This document shows positions 19,845 to 29,122 of a DNA stretch of 64,000 bases, piece by piece. The translations under genes were made by a program, and so were the position numbers. How positions within the stretch are numbered: the stretch's first letter is position 1; each line of letters starts with the position of its first letter. The notes under the pieces were generated by a model. That model saw only the letters and a list, made by a program, of their open reading frames with translations, did no database searches and was not told the DNA's origin. The DNA is from Candidatus Tepidiaquacellales bacterium UBA2330 (GTDB lineage: Bacteria; Bacteroidota; Ignavibacteria; Tepidaquicellales; Tepidaquicellaceae), in assembly GCA_002344965.1 (NCBI GenBank), contig DDUU01000026.1:1-64000 (forward strand), written 5' to 3'.

Positions 19845-21476
19845 ATGAAAATTTTACTATTACTTTTACTTTCAATATTTTTTTTGACAAGTGAAGAAGC
19901 CATTTCTCAATTTTCCCAGCAGTGGGCAAAAAGATATAATGCTTCAGGAAACGGAAATGATGAAGCTTATAAAACCGCAATAGATAATAACGGCAATGTG
20001 TATGTCACAGGAAGAAGTTTTCTTTCCGCATCGAACTTTGACTACGCTACAATAAAGTATAGCGCAAACGGTGATGAGTTATGGGTAAGTAGGTATAACG
20101 GCACAGGCGGTATAGATGAGGCAAATGCAATAGCCGTTGATAATGCAGGAAATGTATATGTAACAGGTAAAAGTCAGGGAGGCGCTTCAAACAGTGACTT
20201 CGTTACAATTAAATATAATTCATCCGGAGATCAGCTTTGGCTTAGATCATATAACGGTCCGGGTAACGGAATTGATAATGCTGTAGCTATTGCTGTGGAT
20301 GTTAATGAAAATGTTTATGTCACAGGTACAAGCTGGAGCGGGGTAAATTATGATATTGCATCAATAAAATATAATGCGCTCGGCGTAGTGCAGTTTGTTA
20401 TAAGATATAACGGTCCCGGAAACGGTGACGACTTTCCGGTATCTTTGCATGCGGAAAATAATGAATTCTTTTATATTACAGGAGCCAGTACAGGTTCAGG
20501 ATCAGACTATGACTTTGTAACTATAATGTATCTCCCGAACGGAACAGCAAACTGGATTAGAAGATATAACGGTCCTGACAATTCAGCAGATTACGGAAGA
20601 AGTGTTTCCGTTGATAATGCAGGAAATGTTTTGGTTACCGGTGAAAGCGTTTCAGCATCTATAGGATATGATTTCGCTACCATTAAATATAGCGTAACCG
20701 GTGATTCTCTTTGGGTAAAAAGATTTAACGGATCCGCTAACGGAGATGATATCAGCGTTTCAGTCAAAACCGATAACCAGAATAATGTATATGTAACCGG
20801 CTCTTCATTAGGAACCGGAACAAATCAGGATTATGTGACTTTGAAGTACAATTCTTCAGGTGATCAGCAATGGCTGCAGAGATATAACGGTATTTCAAAC
20901 GGAAGGGATGTTCCGTCTGCTATGGTAATAGGTAATGACAATTCGGTTTATATAACAGGCGTCAGTCTCGGCAGCGGGACGGGTAATGATTTTGCAACTG
21001 TAAAGTATAATGAATCAGGAATTGAACAATGGAGCAGAACTTATAACGGTAACGGAAACGGCATCGATGCAGCAACCTCTATTGCTGTTAACAGTCAGGA
21101 ATTTGTTGTTGTAACCGGTTTAAGTTACGGAGGCAGCGGAACAAATTATGATTACGCTACAATAAAATATTCTCAGATCAGCGGAATTCAGAGTCTCTCC
21201 AATGAGATCCCATCTGAATATATGCTGTATCAGAATTATCCCAATCCGTTTAATCCTGTGACAAACATAAAATTTGATGTTGTAAAATCAGGGAATGTGA
21301 AGATAACTGTTTCTGATATTTCGGGTAAATTAGTTTCAGAGCTAATAAACTCGAGAGTAAATCCCGGAACATATCTTGTGGATTTTAATGCTTCTCAGTT
21401 AGCAAGCGGAATTTATTTTTATACATTATCTGTACAGGATAATGTTATTACAAAAAAGATGACGGTATTGAAATAA
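19845..21476 (+). CDS. T9SS-exported SBBP beta-propeller repeat protein
   Basis: 543 residues, signal peptide (ends AISQ). The body consists of about eight repeats of ~50 residues with the pattern 'ATIKYxxxGxxxWxxRYNGxGNGxDxAxxIxVDxxGNVYVTGxS', i.e. SBBP (seven-bladed beta-propeller) repeats. The C-terminal ~85 residues are a T9SS type A CTD (QNYPNPFNPVTNIKFDV ... KKMTVLK). Presumably a surface protein with a binding or scaffold role; ligand unknown. Followed by a strong terminator. Confidence 0.85.
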   Translation: MKILLLLLLSIFFLTSEEAISQFSQQWAKRYNASGNGNDEAYKTAIDNNGNVYVTGRSFLSASNFDYATIKYSANGDELWVSRYNGTGGIDEANAIAVDNAGNVYVTGKSQGGASNSDFVTIKYNSSGDQLWLRSYNGPGNGIDNAVAIAVDVNENVYVTGTSWSGVNYDIASIKYNALGVVQFVIRYNGPGNGDDFPVSLHAENNEFFYITGASTGSGSDYDFVTIMYLPNGTANWIRRYNGPDNSADYGRSVSVDNAGNVLVTGESVSASIGYDFATIKYSVTGDSLWVKRFNGSANGDDISVSVKTDNQNNVYVTGSSLGTGTNQDYVTLKYNSSGDQQWLQRYNGISNGRDVPSAMVIGNDNSVYITGVSLGSGTGNDFATVKYNESGIEQWSRTYNGNGNGIDAATSIAVNSQEFVVVTGLSYGGSGTNYDYATIKYSQISGIQSLSNEIPSEYMLYQNYPNPFNPVTNIKFDVVKSGNVKITVSDISGKLVSELINSRVNPGTYLVDFNASQLASGIYFYTLSVQDNVITKKMTVLK

Positions 21477-21492
21477 GTATAAAAGAATTTCA

Positions 21493-21534
21493 AAAAAAAT
21501 CCCCGGCAATTGATCAGAATACCGGGGTTTTTTT
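21493..21534. terminator. Bidirectional terminator
   Basis: A-run, CCCCGG ... CCGGGG stem, T-run between the SBBP protein gene and the convergent speB. Confidence 0.88.
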
Positions 21535-21549
21535 AATGTATAAAAAAAA

Positions 21550-22452
21550 TTATTTCCTGAAATAATTCAGCATTTTATAAATTAATTTTGCAGTCATAAA
21601 ATCAGGATAGGGAAAACCGTTCCGCGGAGCTAATTCCACAACATCAAATCCAACTACATTTCTGCTTTCGCCTAGCAGCTTTAGTAGTTTCATTGTTTCA
21701 TCCCAGTATAATCCGTTTGGTTCAGGAGTTCCTGTCGACATCATAATAGAAGGATCAAAATAATCCACGTCAAAAGTGATATAAACATTTTCCTTTAGAG
21801 TATCTATAACTTTTGACTGCCAGTCATAGCCAAATTTTCCGCTTCTTATGTCATGAGCATAAAACGTATCTATTTTATTTTTTTTTATAAATTCATATTC
21901 TTCCCTGCACTGCGCCCTGATCCCGACCTGCGTTATATCCTTAGTAAATTCAGCGACTCTTGCCATTACAGAAGCGTGCGAAAATTTTGAACCTTCATAT
22001 TCTTCACGGAAATCCGAGTGCGCGTCAAACTGAAGAACTGAGAGGTCGCTGTATTTCTCGAAATGCGCTTTTACCGGAGCAGTTGAAACAGAATGCTCTC
22101 CACCAAGAAGTACAACAAATTTTCCGTTCTGAATGTGGGAAGTTACATTTGAGTAAATATAATCAAGTGCATCACGGCTTTTCTTATCTTTAAATATAAG
22201 AGGATATAAAGTGCAGATGCCGTTACTTTTTTCAAAACACAATTCCCGGTTCAGCTCTTCATCAAAAAACTCAACATATTGTGAAGCTTTTATTATCGCT
22301 TTAGGTCCGTCAGCGGTACCTTTGCCGTATGAAGTAGTATGCTCGTACGGTGCCTGAATGATCACAATTCCGGAATTAAAATAATCAGAATATTTAGATT
22401 CAATTGCCAGAAAATTTTTCTTTTCCCCGTAAAATTTTATGCTCTTATTCAA
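21550..22452 (-). CDS. speB: Agmatinase / arginase-family ureohydrolase
   Basis: 300 residues. Manganese-ligand motifs of the ureohydrolase family are all present: GGEHS (His120), FDAHSDFR (Asp143, His145, Asp147) and FDVDYFDP (Asp228, Asp230). The length and the context STGTPEPNG favour agmatinase (agmatine to putrescine plus urea) over arginase, though this is not decisive. The only start available is TTG at 22452, 6 bases after the dnaX stop, so it is the last gene of lon-dnaX-speB and probably translationally coupled. Confidence 0.88.
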   Translation of the reverse strand: MNKSIKFYGEKKNFLAIESKYSDYFNSGIVIIQAPYEHTTSYGKGTADGPKAIIKASQYVEFFDEELNRELCFEKSNGICTLYPLIFKDKKSRDALDYIYSNVTSHIQNGKFVVLLGGEHSVSTAPVKAHFEKYSDLSVLQFDAHSDFREEYEGSKFSHASVMARVAEFTKDITQVGIRAQCREEYEFIKKNKIDTFYAHDIRSGKFGYDWQSKVIDTLKENVYITFDVDYFDPSIMMSTGTPEPNGLYWDETMKLLKLLGESRNVVGFDVVELAPRNGFPYPDFMTAKLIYKMLNYFRK

Positions 22453-22458
22453 TTTACT

Positions 22459-23880
22459 TTAATCTGTTTTATATTCTACGACATCAAAAAGCTCTTTAAG
22501 CTTTTGGATAATTAATGTTTCTTTAACATTTGTATTATCTGAATTTTCTTTTTCCCCGGATTCTTTTTTAACATTAATCGTTTCAGACTTTCCGTTTTTA
22601 CTTTCCGGTATTTCTGATTCAGTTAAATCGTTTTTTTCAGTAATTCCTTTTTCCTTTTTTGTAACCGCAGCTTCGCTTTCCGGAGTAAGATTTTGATTTA
22701 CAATCTCAGCCGGTTTAATATTATTTTGGATCAGGGATTTTTTTTTTAATGAAGTAACCTCCGAAATCAATTCCGATAAATCTTTAACGTCCCGGTTCAG
22801 AGTACACAACTCGGCAAGCAATGCTTCGAACAGAATTTTCTGGTTTGAAGAATATCTGAACCTGTTTTCGGCTTCGAAAAGTACTTTCAAGATTCTCTGC
22901 AACTGATCCGCAGTAAAATTTTTAGATTCCGTATTATATTTTTCTCTGAATGAATCAGATTCATCAAGCAGGTTAGGATTAGAAGTAGAACTGACAATCA
23001 GCAGATCCCGGAAATGTTCCGTAATTCCGTTAAAAAAAGTCTGCAGATCAAATCCTTTTTCTTCGAGATCATTAAAATAAATCAGAATATTTTTCACGTC
23101 ACTGTTGCGTATAAATCCGGAAATGTCAAAGTATATATCCTTATCAGGAATATTAAGGAAAGATTTAAGCTCACTGTATATTATATTATTACCGCAAAAT
23201 GAAACCGCCATATCAAATACACCAAGAGCGTCTCTTAAAGCGCCGTCACCGAGTTTAGAAATCAGAAATACGGATTCATTATCAATTTTAATATTCTCTT
23301 CTTTTGCAATTTCTTTTACTTTTGCTGAAATCTCATTAATTTTAATCCTCTGCAGCGGGAATCTCTGACATCTGCTCACAATTGTAGCCGGGATCTTTTC
23401 GGGATTAGTAGTAGCGAGAATGAATATCAGATAACCCGGCGGCTCCTCCAGTATTTTAAGCAAAGCGTTAAAAGCCTGCTGGGTGAGCATATGAACTTCA
23501 TCAACAATAAAGAATTTAAATTTACCTTTTATCGGAAAAAATTTCGCCGCATCCTGAACAGCTCTTACGTCATCAATCCCACGGTTTGAAGCGGCGTCAA
23601 GCTCAAATACATCAGGATGAATACCGTTGGTAATTTCTTCGCATGAGTTACATTTGTTACACGGCTCTCCGTTTTTCAGATCAGCACAGTTAAGTGCTTT
23701 TGCAAATATCCTTGCTATCGTAGTTTTACCGACACCTCTCGGACCGCTAAGCAGATATGAATGAGCGATCTTACCAGAGATAATTGCATTCTTCATAGTC
23801 TGAGTTACAAATTCCTGTGAAGTAACTTCAGAAAAATATTGCGGTCGGTATTTTCGAGCTGATACTTTATAGTTTGACAA
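22459..23880 (-). CDS. dnaX: DNA polymerase III subunit gamma/tau
   Basis: 473 residues. N-terminus SNYKVSARKYRPQ aligns exactly with the DnaX N-terminus, which supports the TTG at 23880 as the true start (27 bases after the lon stop; no ATG available). Walker A GPRGVGKT at 46-53, zinc cysteines C65, C74, C77, C80, DEVH Walker B, and the sensor region TTNPEKIPATIVSRCQRF are visible. It is the clamp-loader ATPase. The coding strand has an A10 run (22738-22747, codons 378-381); slippage by one base in either direction reaches a stop within a few codons, giving a ~385-residue gamma-like form. Beyond it lies an acidic/Lys/Ser-rich tail of ~90 residues. Confidence 0.95.
   Translation of the reverse strand: MSNYKVSARKYRPQYFSEVTSQEFVTQTMKNAIISGKIAHSYLLSGPRGVGKTTIARIFAKALNCADLKNGEPCNKCNSCEEITNGIHPDVFELDAASNRGIDDVRAVQDAAKFFPIKGKFKFFIVDEVHMLTQQAFNALLKILEEPPGYLIFILATTNPEKIPATIVSRCQRFPLQRIKINEISAKVKEIAKEENIKIDNESVFLISKLGDGALRDALGVFDMAVSFCGNNIIYSELKSFLNIPDKDIYFDISGFIRNSDVKNILIYFNDLEEKGFDLQTFFNGITEHFRDLLIVSSTSNPNLLDESDSFREKYNTESKNFTADQLQRILKVLFEAENRFRYSSNQKILFEALLAELCTLNRDVKDLSELISEVTSLKKKSLIQNNIKPAEIVNQNLTPESEAAVTKKEKGITEKNDLTESEIPESKNGKSETINVKKESGEKENSDNTNVKETLIIQKLKELFDVVEYKTD
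22738..22747 (-). promoter_or_regulatory. A10 slippage site in dnaX (candidate)
   Basis: Ten consecutive A on the coding strand, read TTA AAA AAA AAA TCC. One extra A gives ...ATC CCT GAT CCA AAA TAA; one fewer gives ...AAT CCC TGA. Both terminate at once, just after domain III. Thermus dnaX makes gamma by transcriptional slippage at an A9 run, and E. coli dnaX frameshifts at a shorter A-rich site; by analogy this may be functional. Confidence 0.55.
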
Positions 23881-23907
23881 TTTGAATATCTGTGCTGATA
23901 AGATCCG

Positions 23908-26382
23908 TTATTTTTTAAAAAATATTTTTTTGTTTTTAAAAACAAAAGGGATTCCGTCTTCAACTTTTTCGACCGGAATAATTTTCAGTTTGCTTAAAAT
24001 TTCCTCAGGCACTTCGATCAGATCTTTTTCATTATCTTTCGGAATAAGAACAGTCTTGATACCGCTTCTTACAGCGGCAAGAAGTTTCTCATTCAGTCCA
24101 CCGATCGGAAGCACATTACCTCTGAGAGTAATTTCACCTGTCATGGCTACGTCAGGTCTGACGGGATTTTTAGTTATAGCAGAGATCATTGCCATAATCA
24201 TTGTGATGCCTGCTGACGGACCGTCTTTCGGGATTGCACCTTCAGGCAAGTGAATATGAATTTCCTTTTCTTTAAAAAAGGATTCAGGGATGTTAAATTT
24301 TGATGCATTGGACTTAATATAGGAAAATCCTGCCTGCGCGGATTCTTTCATAATGTCGCCGAGTTTTCCGGTTAATATAAACTTGTTCGCTCCTTTCATA
24401 ATATTAACATCCACATGAAGAATATCTCCTCCCATAGAAGTCCAGGCAAGCCCGACTACTGACCCGACATTATCCGAAGTTTTGTCACCGGCGATTTTTT
24501 GCTTATACTTCTGCACACCGAGAAATTTTCTAACATGCTCTTCCGTGATTATGATTTTTTTACCCGGTCCGGATTCACCTTTTTCCACAATCTCGCGGGT
24601 TACTTTTCTGATTACGGATGATATCTCTCTCTCAAGATTTCTCACACCTGCTTCACGCGTATATTCCCTGATAATAAGGAGAATGATCTGATCAGGTATT
24701 TTTAATACGCTGTCGGTAAGTCCGTGCTCCAGTATTTCTTTTGGGATAATATGTTTCTTAGCAATCTGAAGTTTTTCAAAATCAAGATAACTTCTCATTT
24801 CAATAATCTCCATTCTGTCAAGCAGCGGCAACGGAATATTGTAATAGACATTAGCAGTTGTTATAAAGAGAACATTGGAGAGATCATAATCGACATCCAG
24901 ATAATGGTCATTGAAAGTCGAATTTTGTTCAGGATCCAGAACTTCAAGCATCGCGCTTGAAGGATCTCCTCTGAAGTCGCTGCTCATTTTATCAATTTCA
25001 TCAATAAGAATTACCGGATTTACGCTGCCCGCTTTTTTCATGGCCTGAATAATTTTTCCGGGCATTGATCCTATATATGTCCTTCTGTGTCCCCGTATCT
25101 CGGCTTCATCCCTTACTCCGCCGACGGAGATCCTTACAAAATTTCTGTTGATGGCGCGGGCAATTGATTTGCCAAGCGAGGTTTTACCTACACCGGGGGG
25201 TCCGACAAAACAAAGTATCTGACCTTTCGGAGATTTTTTTATATTCTTATCATGAAGAAGTTTCAGAACCGCCATAAGCTCAAGGATTCTGTCCTTTGCT
25301 TTTTCAAGTCCGTAATGATCTTCGTCCAGAATTTTTTTCGCATTGATGAGATCGAAATTATCTTCAGTGAATATATTCCACGGTACAGAAACCATCCAGT
25401 CGAGGAAATTTCTGATAACTGAATGATCCGGAGACATTGAAGGAATTTTCTTAAGTTTATTAAATTCATCCATTGCTTTTTTGAGAACGGGTTCAGGCAT
25501 TCCGCTTGCTTCTATCTGTTCGCGGATTTTTATAAGGTCCGGGTCGGATTCCATGCCGTCGCCAAGCTCATCCTGTAAAATCCGTATCTGCTCCTGCACA
25601 ATAAACTTCCTCTGATTTTTCTGCATAGTCTGATAGATCTTAGCGTCAATTTCTTTTTCCACATTGAGCACTTCCATTTCAGAGCCGAGTATATAAAGAA
25701 TTTCATAAAACTGTTTATGAATATCACTCATCTCCAGAATCTTCTGCTTTTTACTTACATCTGCGCTGATGGTAGATGCAATATAATAAAGCTTTCTGTC
25801 AGGTTCCTTTATGTTTTCAAAAGCCACAAGAGTTTCCTGCGGTATTGATCTGTTAGTATTAACGTAATCCGTAAAGAGTTTTGTCGCCTGACGGATAAGA
25901 GCTTCAAGTTCCGTATCTTTTTTGAACGGATTATAAAGAACTTCTACTTCAGCTGAAATATATTTATCGCTTTTATATTTTTTAACTTTTGCGGTAACCA
26001 GACCGTCAACCAGAACTTTGATAAGTCCATTCGGCAGTCTCAGCACCTGAATAATTTTAGCGACTGTACCGGTCTTATTCAGATTTTCAAAAGTCGGTTC
26101 TTCGATTTTTTCATCGAGCTGAGAAACAAGCATTATGAATTTATCTTTTTCAAGAGAGTTGTTGATAGCAGCAATTGTAGATTCTCTTCCCGCTAATATA
26201 GGAAACATCATATACGGAAAGACAACCATGTCTTTCAGGGGGAGTACGGGAAGCTCGTCTGGGATTGCTACTTTAAGATCCGGAATATTGGTTTGGTTTT
26301 GATAGATTACTTCAGAAGAGTTTTCATCAATATTATCTTCATCATCAAGGAAATTAAAATCATCTTCTTTGCTTTTAGCCAT
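23908..26382 (-). CDS. lon: ATP-dependent protease Lon
   Basis: 824 residues, normal for LonA. Domains in order: N-terminal substrate-binding LAN domain (LPVLPLKDMVVFPYMMFPI...), coiled central region, AAA+ module with Walker A GPPGVGKTS (about residues 393-401) and Walker B VILIDEIDK, and a protease domain with the catalytic dyad Ser723 (PKDGPSAG) and Lys766 (GGLNEKLLAA), 43 residues apart as in E. coli. Cytoplasmic quality-control protease. First gene of a lon-dnaX-speB run. Upstream is the 44-bp palindrome array shared with the divergent gene at 26926. Confidence 0.96.
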   Translation of the reverse strand: MAKSKEDDFNFLDDEDNIDENSSEVIYQNQTNIPDLKVAIPDELPVLPLKDMVVFPYMMFPILAGRESTIAAINNSLEKDKFIMLVSQLDEKIEEPTFENLNKTGTVAKIIQVLRLPNGLIKVLVDGLVTAKVKKYKSDKYISAEVEVLYNPFKKDTELEALIRQATKLFTDYVNTNRSIPQETLVAFENIKEPDRKLYYIASTISADVSKKQKILEMSDIHKQFYEILYILGSEMEVLNVEKEIDAKIYQTMQKNQRKFIVQEQIRILQDELGDGMESDPDLIKIREQIEASGMPEPVLKKAMDEFNKLKKIPSMSPDHSVIRNFLDWMVSVPWNIFTEDNFDLINAKKILDEDHYGLEKAKDRILELMAVLKLLHDKNIKKSPKGQILCFVGPPGVGKTSLGKSIARAINRNFVRISVGGVRDEAEIRGHRRTYIGSMPGKIIQAMKKAGSVNPVILIDEIDKMSSDFRGDPSSAMLEVLDPEQNSTFNDHYLDVDYDLSNVLFITTANVYYNIPLPLLDRMEIIEMRSYLDFEKLQIAKKHIIPKEILEHGLTDSVLKIPDQIILLIIREYTREAGVRNLEREISSVIRKVTREIVEKGESGPGKKIIITEEHVRKFLGVQKYKQKIAGDKTSDNVGSVVGLAWTSMGGDILHVDVNIMKGANKFILTGKLGDIMKESAQAGFSYIKSNASKFNIPESFFKEKEIHIHLPEGAIPKDGPSAGITMIMAMISAITKNPVRPDVAMTGEITLRGNVLPIGGLNEKLLAAVRSGIKTVLIPKDNEKDLIEVPEEILSKLKIIPVEKVEDGIPFVFKNKKIFFKK

Positions 26383-26597
26383 TATAATTTGTCCGTTTAG
26401 AATTTGATTAATATAAAATTAGATTAAAATAGTTTCAATCCTAAACTTAAAGAGTTGAATAATTTATTTTGATGTAATGTTTGGAAGTCAGAAAACAATT
26501 TTAAAGAAAGCAGAATTTTGAGATATTCATGATCATAACCCTAAGCCGGGTCATATCTTTAAATTGTTTTACTAAGCTTACTTGAATTATAATTATT

Positions 26598-26842
26598 CAC
26601 GGAATACAATTCCGTGATACCTATCAAAAAATAAGTAAGTTCACGGAATACAATTCCGTGATACATATCAAAAAATAAGTAAGTTCACGGAATACAATTC
26701 CGTGATACATATCAAAAAATAAGTAACATCACGGAATACAATTCCGTGATACATATCAAAAAATAAGTAACATCACGGAATACAATACCGTGATACACAT
26801 AAAAAAGCAAGTAACTTCACGGAATACAATTTTGTGCTACAC
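26598..26842. repeat. Tandem array of six 44-bp palindrome-containing units
   Basis: Units start at 26598, 26642, 26686, 26730, 26774 and 26818, an exact 44-base period. Each begins with the 19-base palindrome CACGGAATACAATTCCGTG and continues ATACATATCAAAAAATAAGTAA plus 2-3 variable bases. Copies 1-4 keep the palindrome perfectly; copy 5 has one change (ATACCGTG) and copy 6 is decayed (TTTTGTGC) and incomplete. There are no unique spacers, so it is not a CRISPR. It fills the divergent intergenic region (26383-26925) between lon and the T9SS protein gene; no gene is visible there. Confidence 0.95.
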
Positions 26843-26925
26843 ACACCATATTTTTGCATATTTATCATCAAAGACTTTTCTTAAAATGCACTGTAATTTT
26901 TTAATTAAAAGAAAAGGAATAAGTT

Positions 26926-28557
26926 ATGAAAAAAACCCATTCTCTCGTTTTATTGATCTTTCTTTGTTTTTCAATTCTTTCATTTTCTTCTTTGAAGGAT
27001 CAGCCTAACAAAATAGTTACAGCAGATTCAAATCCGGCTTATTCATTTGCTGTTGATTCGAAACAGCTTGAAGCTAATAACATCAGAACCTGGTTCAGAA
27101 CAAACGGCTCTATTAACAGAGATCCGGTAACAGGAAATTCAGGATTTGAATGGCCGAAAGGTCAGTCAAAGTTTGCAAGATTTGCTTCAGGTCTGTGGCT
27201 CGGCGGAGTAGTCGGAGTAGATACACTAATTGCTCTTGCAGAATATGATTACGAATTTCTGCCGGGTTATATTGACGGCAACGGAAATCCGCAGGGAAGT
27301 AATGATCCGAATTACAGGATTTATAATTTCACTGACGAAGACAGCAGTGATTTCGGTGCATGGAGAAATATCGCTTCTCAGCAGGGAGCTTATCTTGACA
27401 GCCTTGGCAATCCCAACCGGATGGGATCGCAGACAATGTTCTATTGTTACACTGACGGGTATCCACAGGCGCATATAAATAATGCAGGCAGCACAGCTCC
27501 TTTAAAAGCTCAGATACTTCAGACTAACTGGGCTTACAAAAATTTAAATCTCAGAGATGCCGCATTTACGGAATACAGGATCATTAACAGAAGCAATCAG
27601 GTATGGAACAATTTTTACATTTCAATCTGGACTGATGATGATCTTGGCACTGCTACTGATGATGCTGTAGGAATAGACACACTGGCTGAATACTATCTTG
27701 GTTATACATACAATTTTACAGACAATGACACTGAATACGGAGCCGCTCCGCCGGCAGTAGGATTTACAATGTTAAGAGGACCTGTTGTTCCAAGCATAGG
27801 TGATACGGTGAAATATTACAGCCCGCCGGGATCACAAAACCTGATTGTAAAACCGAACATGAAAGAATTAAAACTTTCATCTTTCAATACTTACATAAAC
27901 GGAGATCCGACTACAGGAGATCCTTTAAATTATAAGGAGACTTATAATAACCTTCAGGGATTAAAAAGAAGCGGTGCGCCGTGGATTAATCCGTTAACTA
28001 ATGAAGTAACTAAATTCCCGTACAGCGGAGCGCCTGAAATTCAGACAGGATGGATAATGTCATCTGGCAGCGACAGACGTTTTTTGATGACTATGGGACC
28101 TATAAATATGGCACCGGGCGATACGCAGTCTGTGATCTGCGCGCAGGTAATTGCAAGAGGAACAAGTAATCTTAACAGTATAACACGTTTGAGACAGCTA
28201 GCTCATCAGGTGCATGGTATATATAATAATAATTTTCAGTCAGTTCTTAATGTGAATAATTATTCAGCCGTAATTCCTGAAAAATTTACGCTGCATCAGA
28301 ATTATCCGAATCCGTTTAATCCATCTACAAAGATCAGGTTTGATGTTCCTAATAATTCAAACGGTAAACTTACTGATGTGAAATTAACAGTTTATAATTC
28401 ACTTGGTAATGAAGTAAAGATTCTTGTGAATGAAAAAATGAACAGCGGAAGTTATGAAACTGAATTCAGAAGTGAAAATCTTTCAAGCGGAGTTTATTTT
28501 TATAAGCTTGAAACCGAAGGATTTGTTCAGACTAAACGAATGGTATTTTTAAAATAA
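26926..28557 (+). CDS. T9SS-exported protein of unknown function
   Basis: 543 residues with signal peptide. The central region (residues ~25-440) is rich in aromatic and Asp/Asn residues (FARFASGLWLGGVVG, RIINRSNQVWNNFYISIWTDDDLG, PGDTQSVICAQVIARG) and I do not recognise an enzymatic family; the DDDLG-type stretch might bind calcium. The C-terminal ~95 residues are a T9SS type A CTD (QNYPNPFNPSTKIRFDV ... KRMVFLK). Its promoter region holds the 44-bp palindrome array. Followed by its own terminator. Confidence 0.75.
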   Translation: MKKTHSLVLLIFLCFSILSFSSLKDQPNKIVTADSNPAYSFAVDSKQLEANNIRTWFRTNGSINRDPVTGNSGFEWPKGQSKFARFASGLWLGGVVGVDTLIALAEYDYEFLPGYIDGNGNPQGSNDPNYRIYNFTDEDSSDFGAWRNIASQQGAYLDSLGNPNRMGSQTMFYCYTDGYPQAHINNAGSTAPLKAQILQTNWAYKNLNLRDAAFTEYRIINRSNQVWNNFYISIWTDDDLGTATDDAVGIDTLAEYYLGYTYNFTDNDTEYGAAPPAVGFTMLRGPVVPSIGDTVKYYSPPGSQNLIVKPNMKELKLSSFNTYINGDPTTGDPLNYKETYNNLQGLKRSGAPWINPLTNEVTKFPYSGAPEIQTGWIMSSGSDRRFLMTMGPINMAPGDTQSVICAQVIARGTSNLNSITRLRQLAHQVHGIYNNNFQSVLNVNNYSAVIPEKFTLHQNYPNPFNPSTKIRFDVPNNSNGKLTDVKLTVYNSLGNEVKILVNEKMNSGSYETEFRSENLSSGVYFYKLETEGFVQTKRMVFLK

Positions 28558-28581
28558 TCATTAAACGGATATAACAATAAA

Positions 28582-28613
28582 AGCCCTGCGGGAAATCTTT
28601 CGCAGGGTTTTTT
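28582..28613 (+). terminator. Rho-independent terminator
   Basis: CCCTGCG ... CGCAGGG stem (28584-28590 / 28601-28607) followed by T6, about 25 bases after the stop. Confidence 0.88.
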
Positions 28614-28781
28614 ATGTGAAAAATATTAGAATAAATTTTAGTAATTTTATAATTCGAATAGAATTGGATTGGGTGGGGTTGAATTTGTCCGGCCATTGAA
28701 GAGATTAAATTACACTTCTGAATTAATATTTAATAACTAATTTGTATTTTCAATCTTCAATTTCAAAATCAAATCCGGGAA

Positions 28782-29114
28782 ATGAATAATAATTCAGCAA
28801 TTGACAGAAGCCGATTATTGACTGGAATAATAACGGGAATTGTAATGCTTTTATTAACAGCCGGAATTACATCTCTTGTAATATTTATGGTTTCGATATT
28901 AGTGTTCGGTTGTCAGCAGATTCCTCCGGATTGGCTTTACTATATTGTTTTTTTCGGAGTGCCGCTGCCGATGATTTTAACATCTGTAATTGTCCCGTAT
29001 CTTTACATTAAAAGGCAAAAACCTGTTTGGATAATTCTGTCAGCGATTGCGGGATTAATTATAAGCTGTTTTGTTTTTTCTATCTGGTTTCTGATTCTCA
29101 CTCAATACTGCTGA
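28782..29114 (+). CDS. Small membrane protein of unknown function
   Basis: 110 residues, almost entirely hydrophobic, with three predicted transmembrane helices (LLTGIITGIVMLLLTAGITSLVIF..., YIVFFGVPLPMILTSVIVPYLYI, WIILSAIAGLIISCFVFSIWFLIL). A normal ATG start and a complete frame in a gap otherwise without genes support it. No family recognised. Its stop is only 8 bases from the stop of the convergent AI-2E-type transporter gene, with no terminator between. Confidence 0.55.
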   Translation: MNNNSAIDRSRLLTGIITGIVMLLLTAGITSLVIFMVSILVFGCQQIPPDWLYYIVFFGVPLPMILTSVIVPYLYIKRQKPVWIILSAIAGLIISCFVFSIWFLILTQYC

Positions 29115-29122
29115 AGAAAAAA

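Noticed and set aside
26598..26842. The tandem array as a CRISPR
   Set aside because: The 44-base units are identical end to end with no unique spacers, and no cas gene is present.
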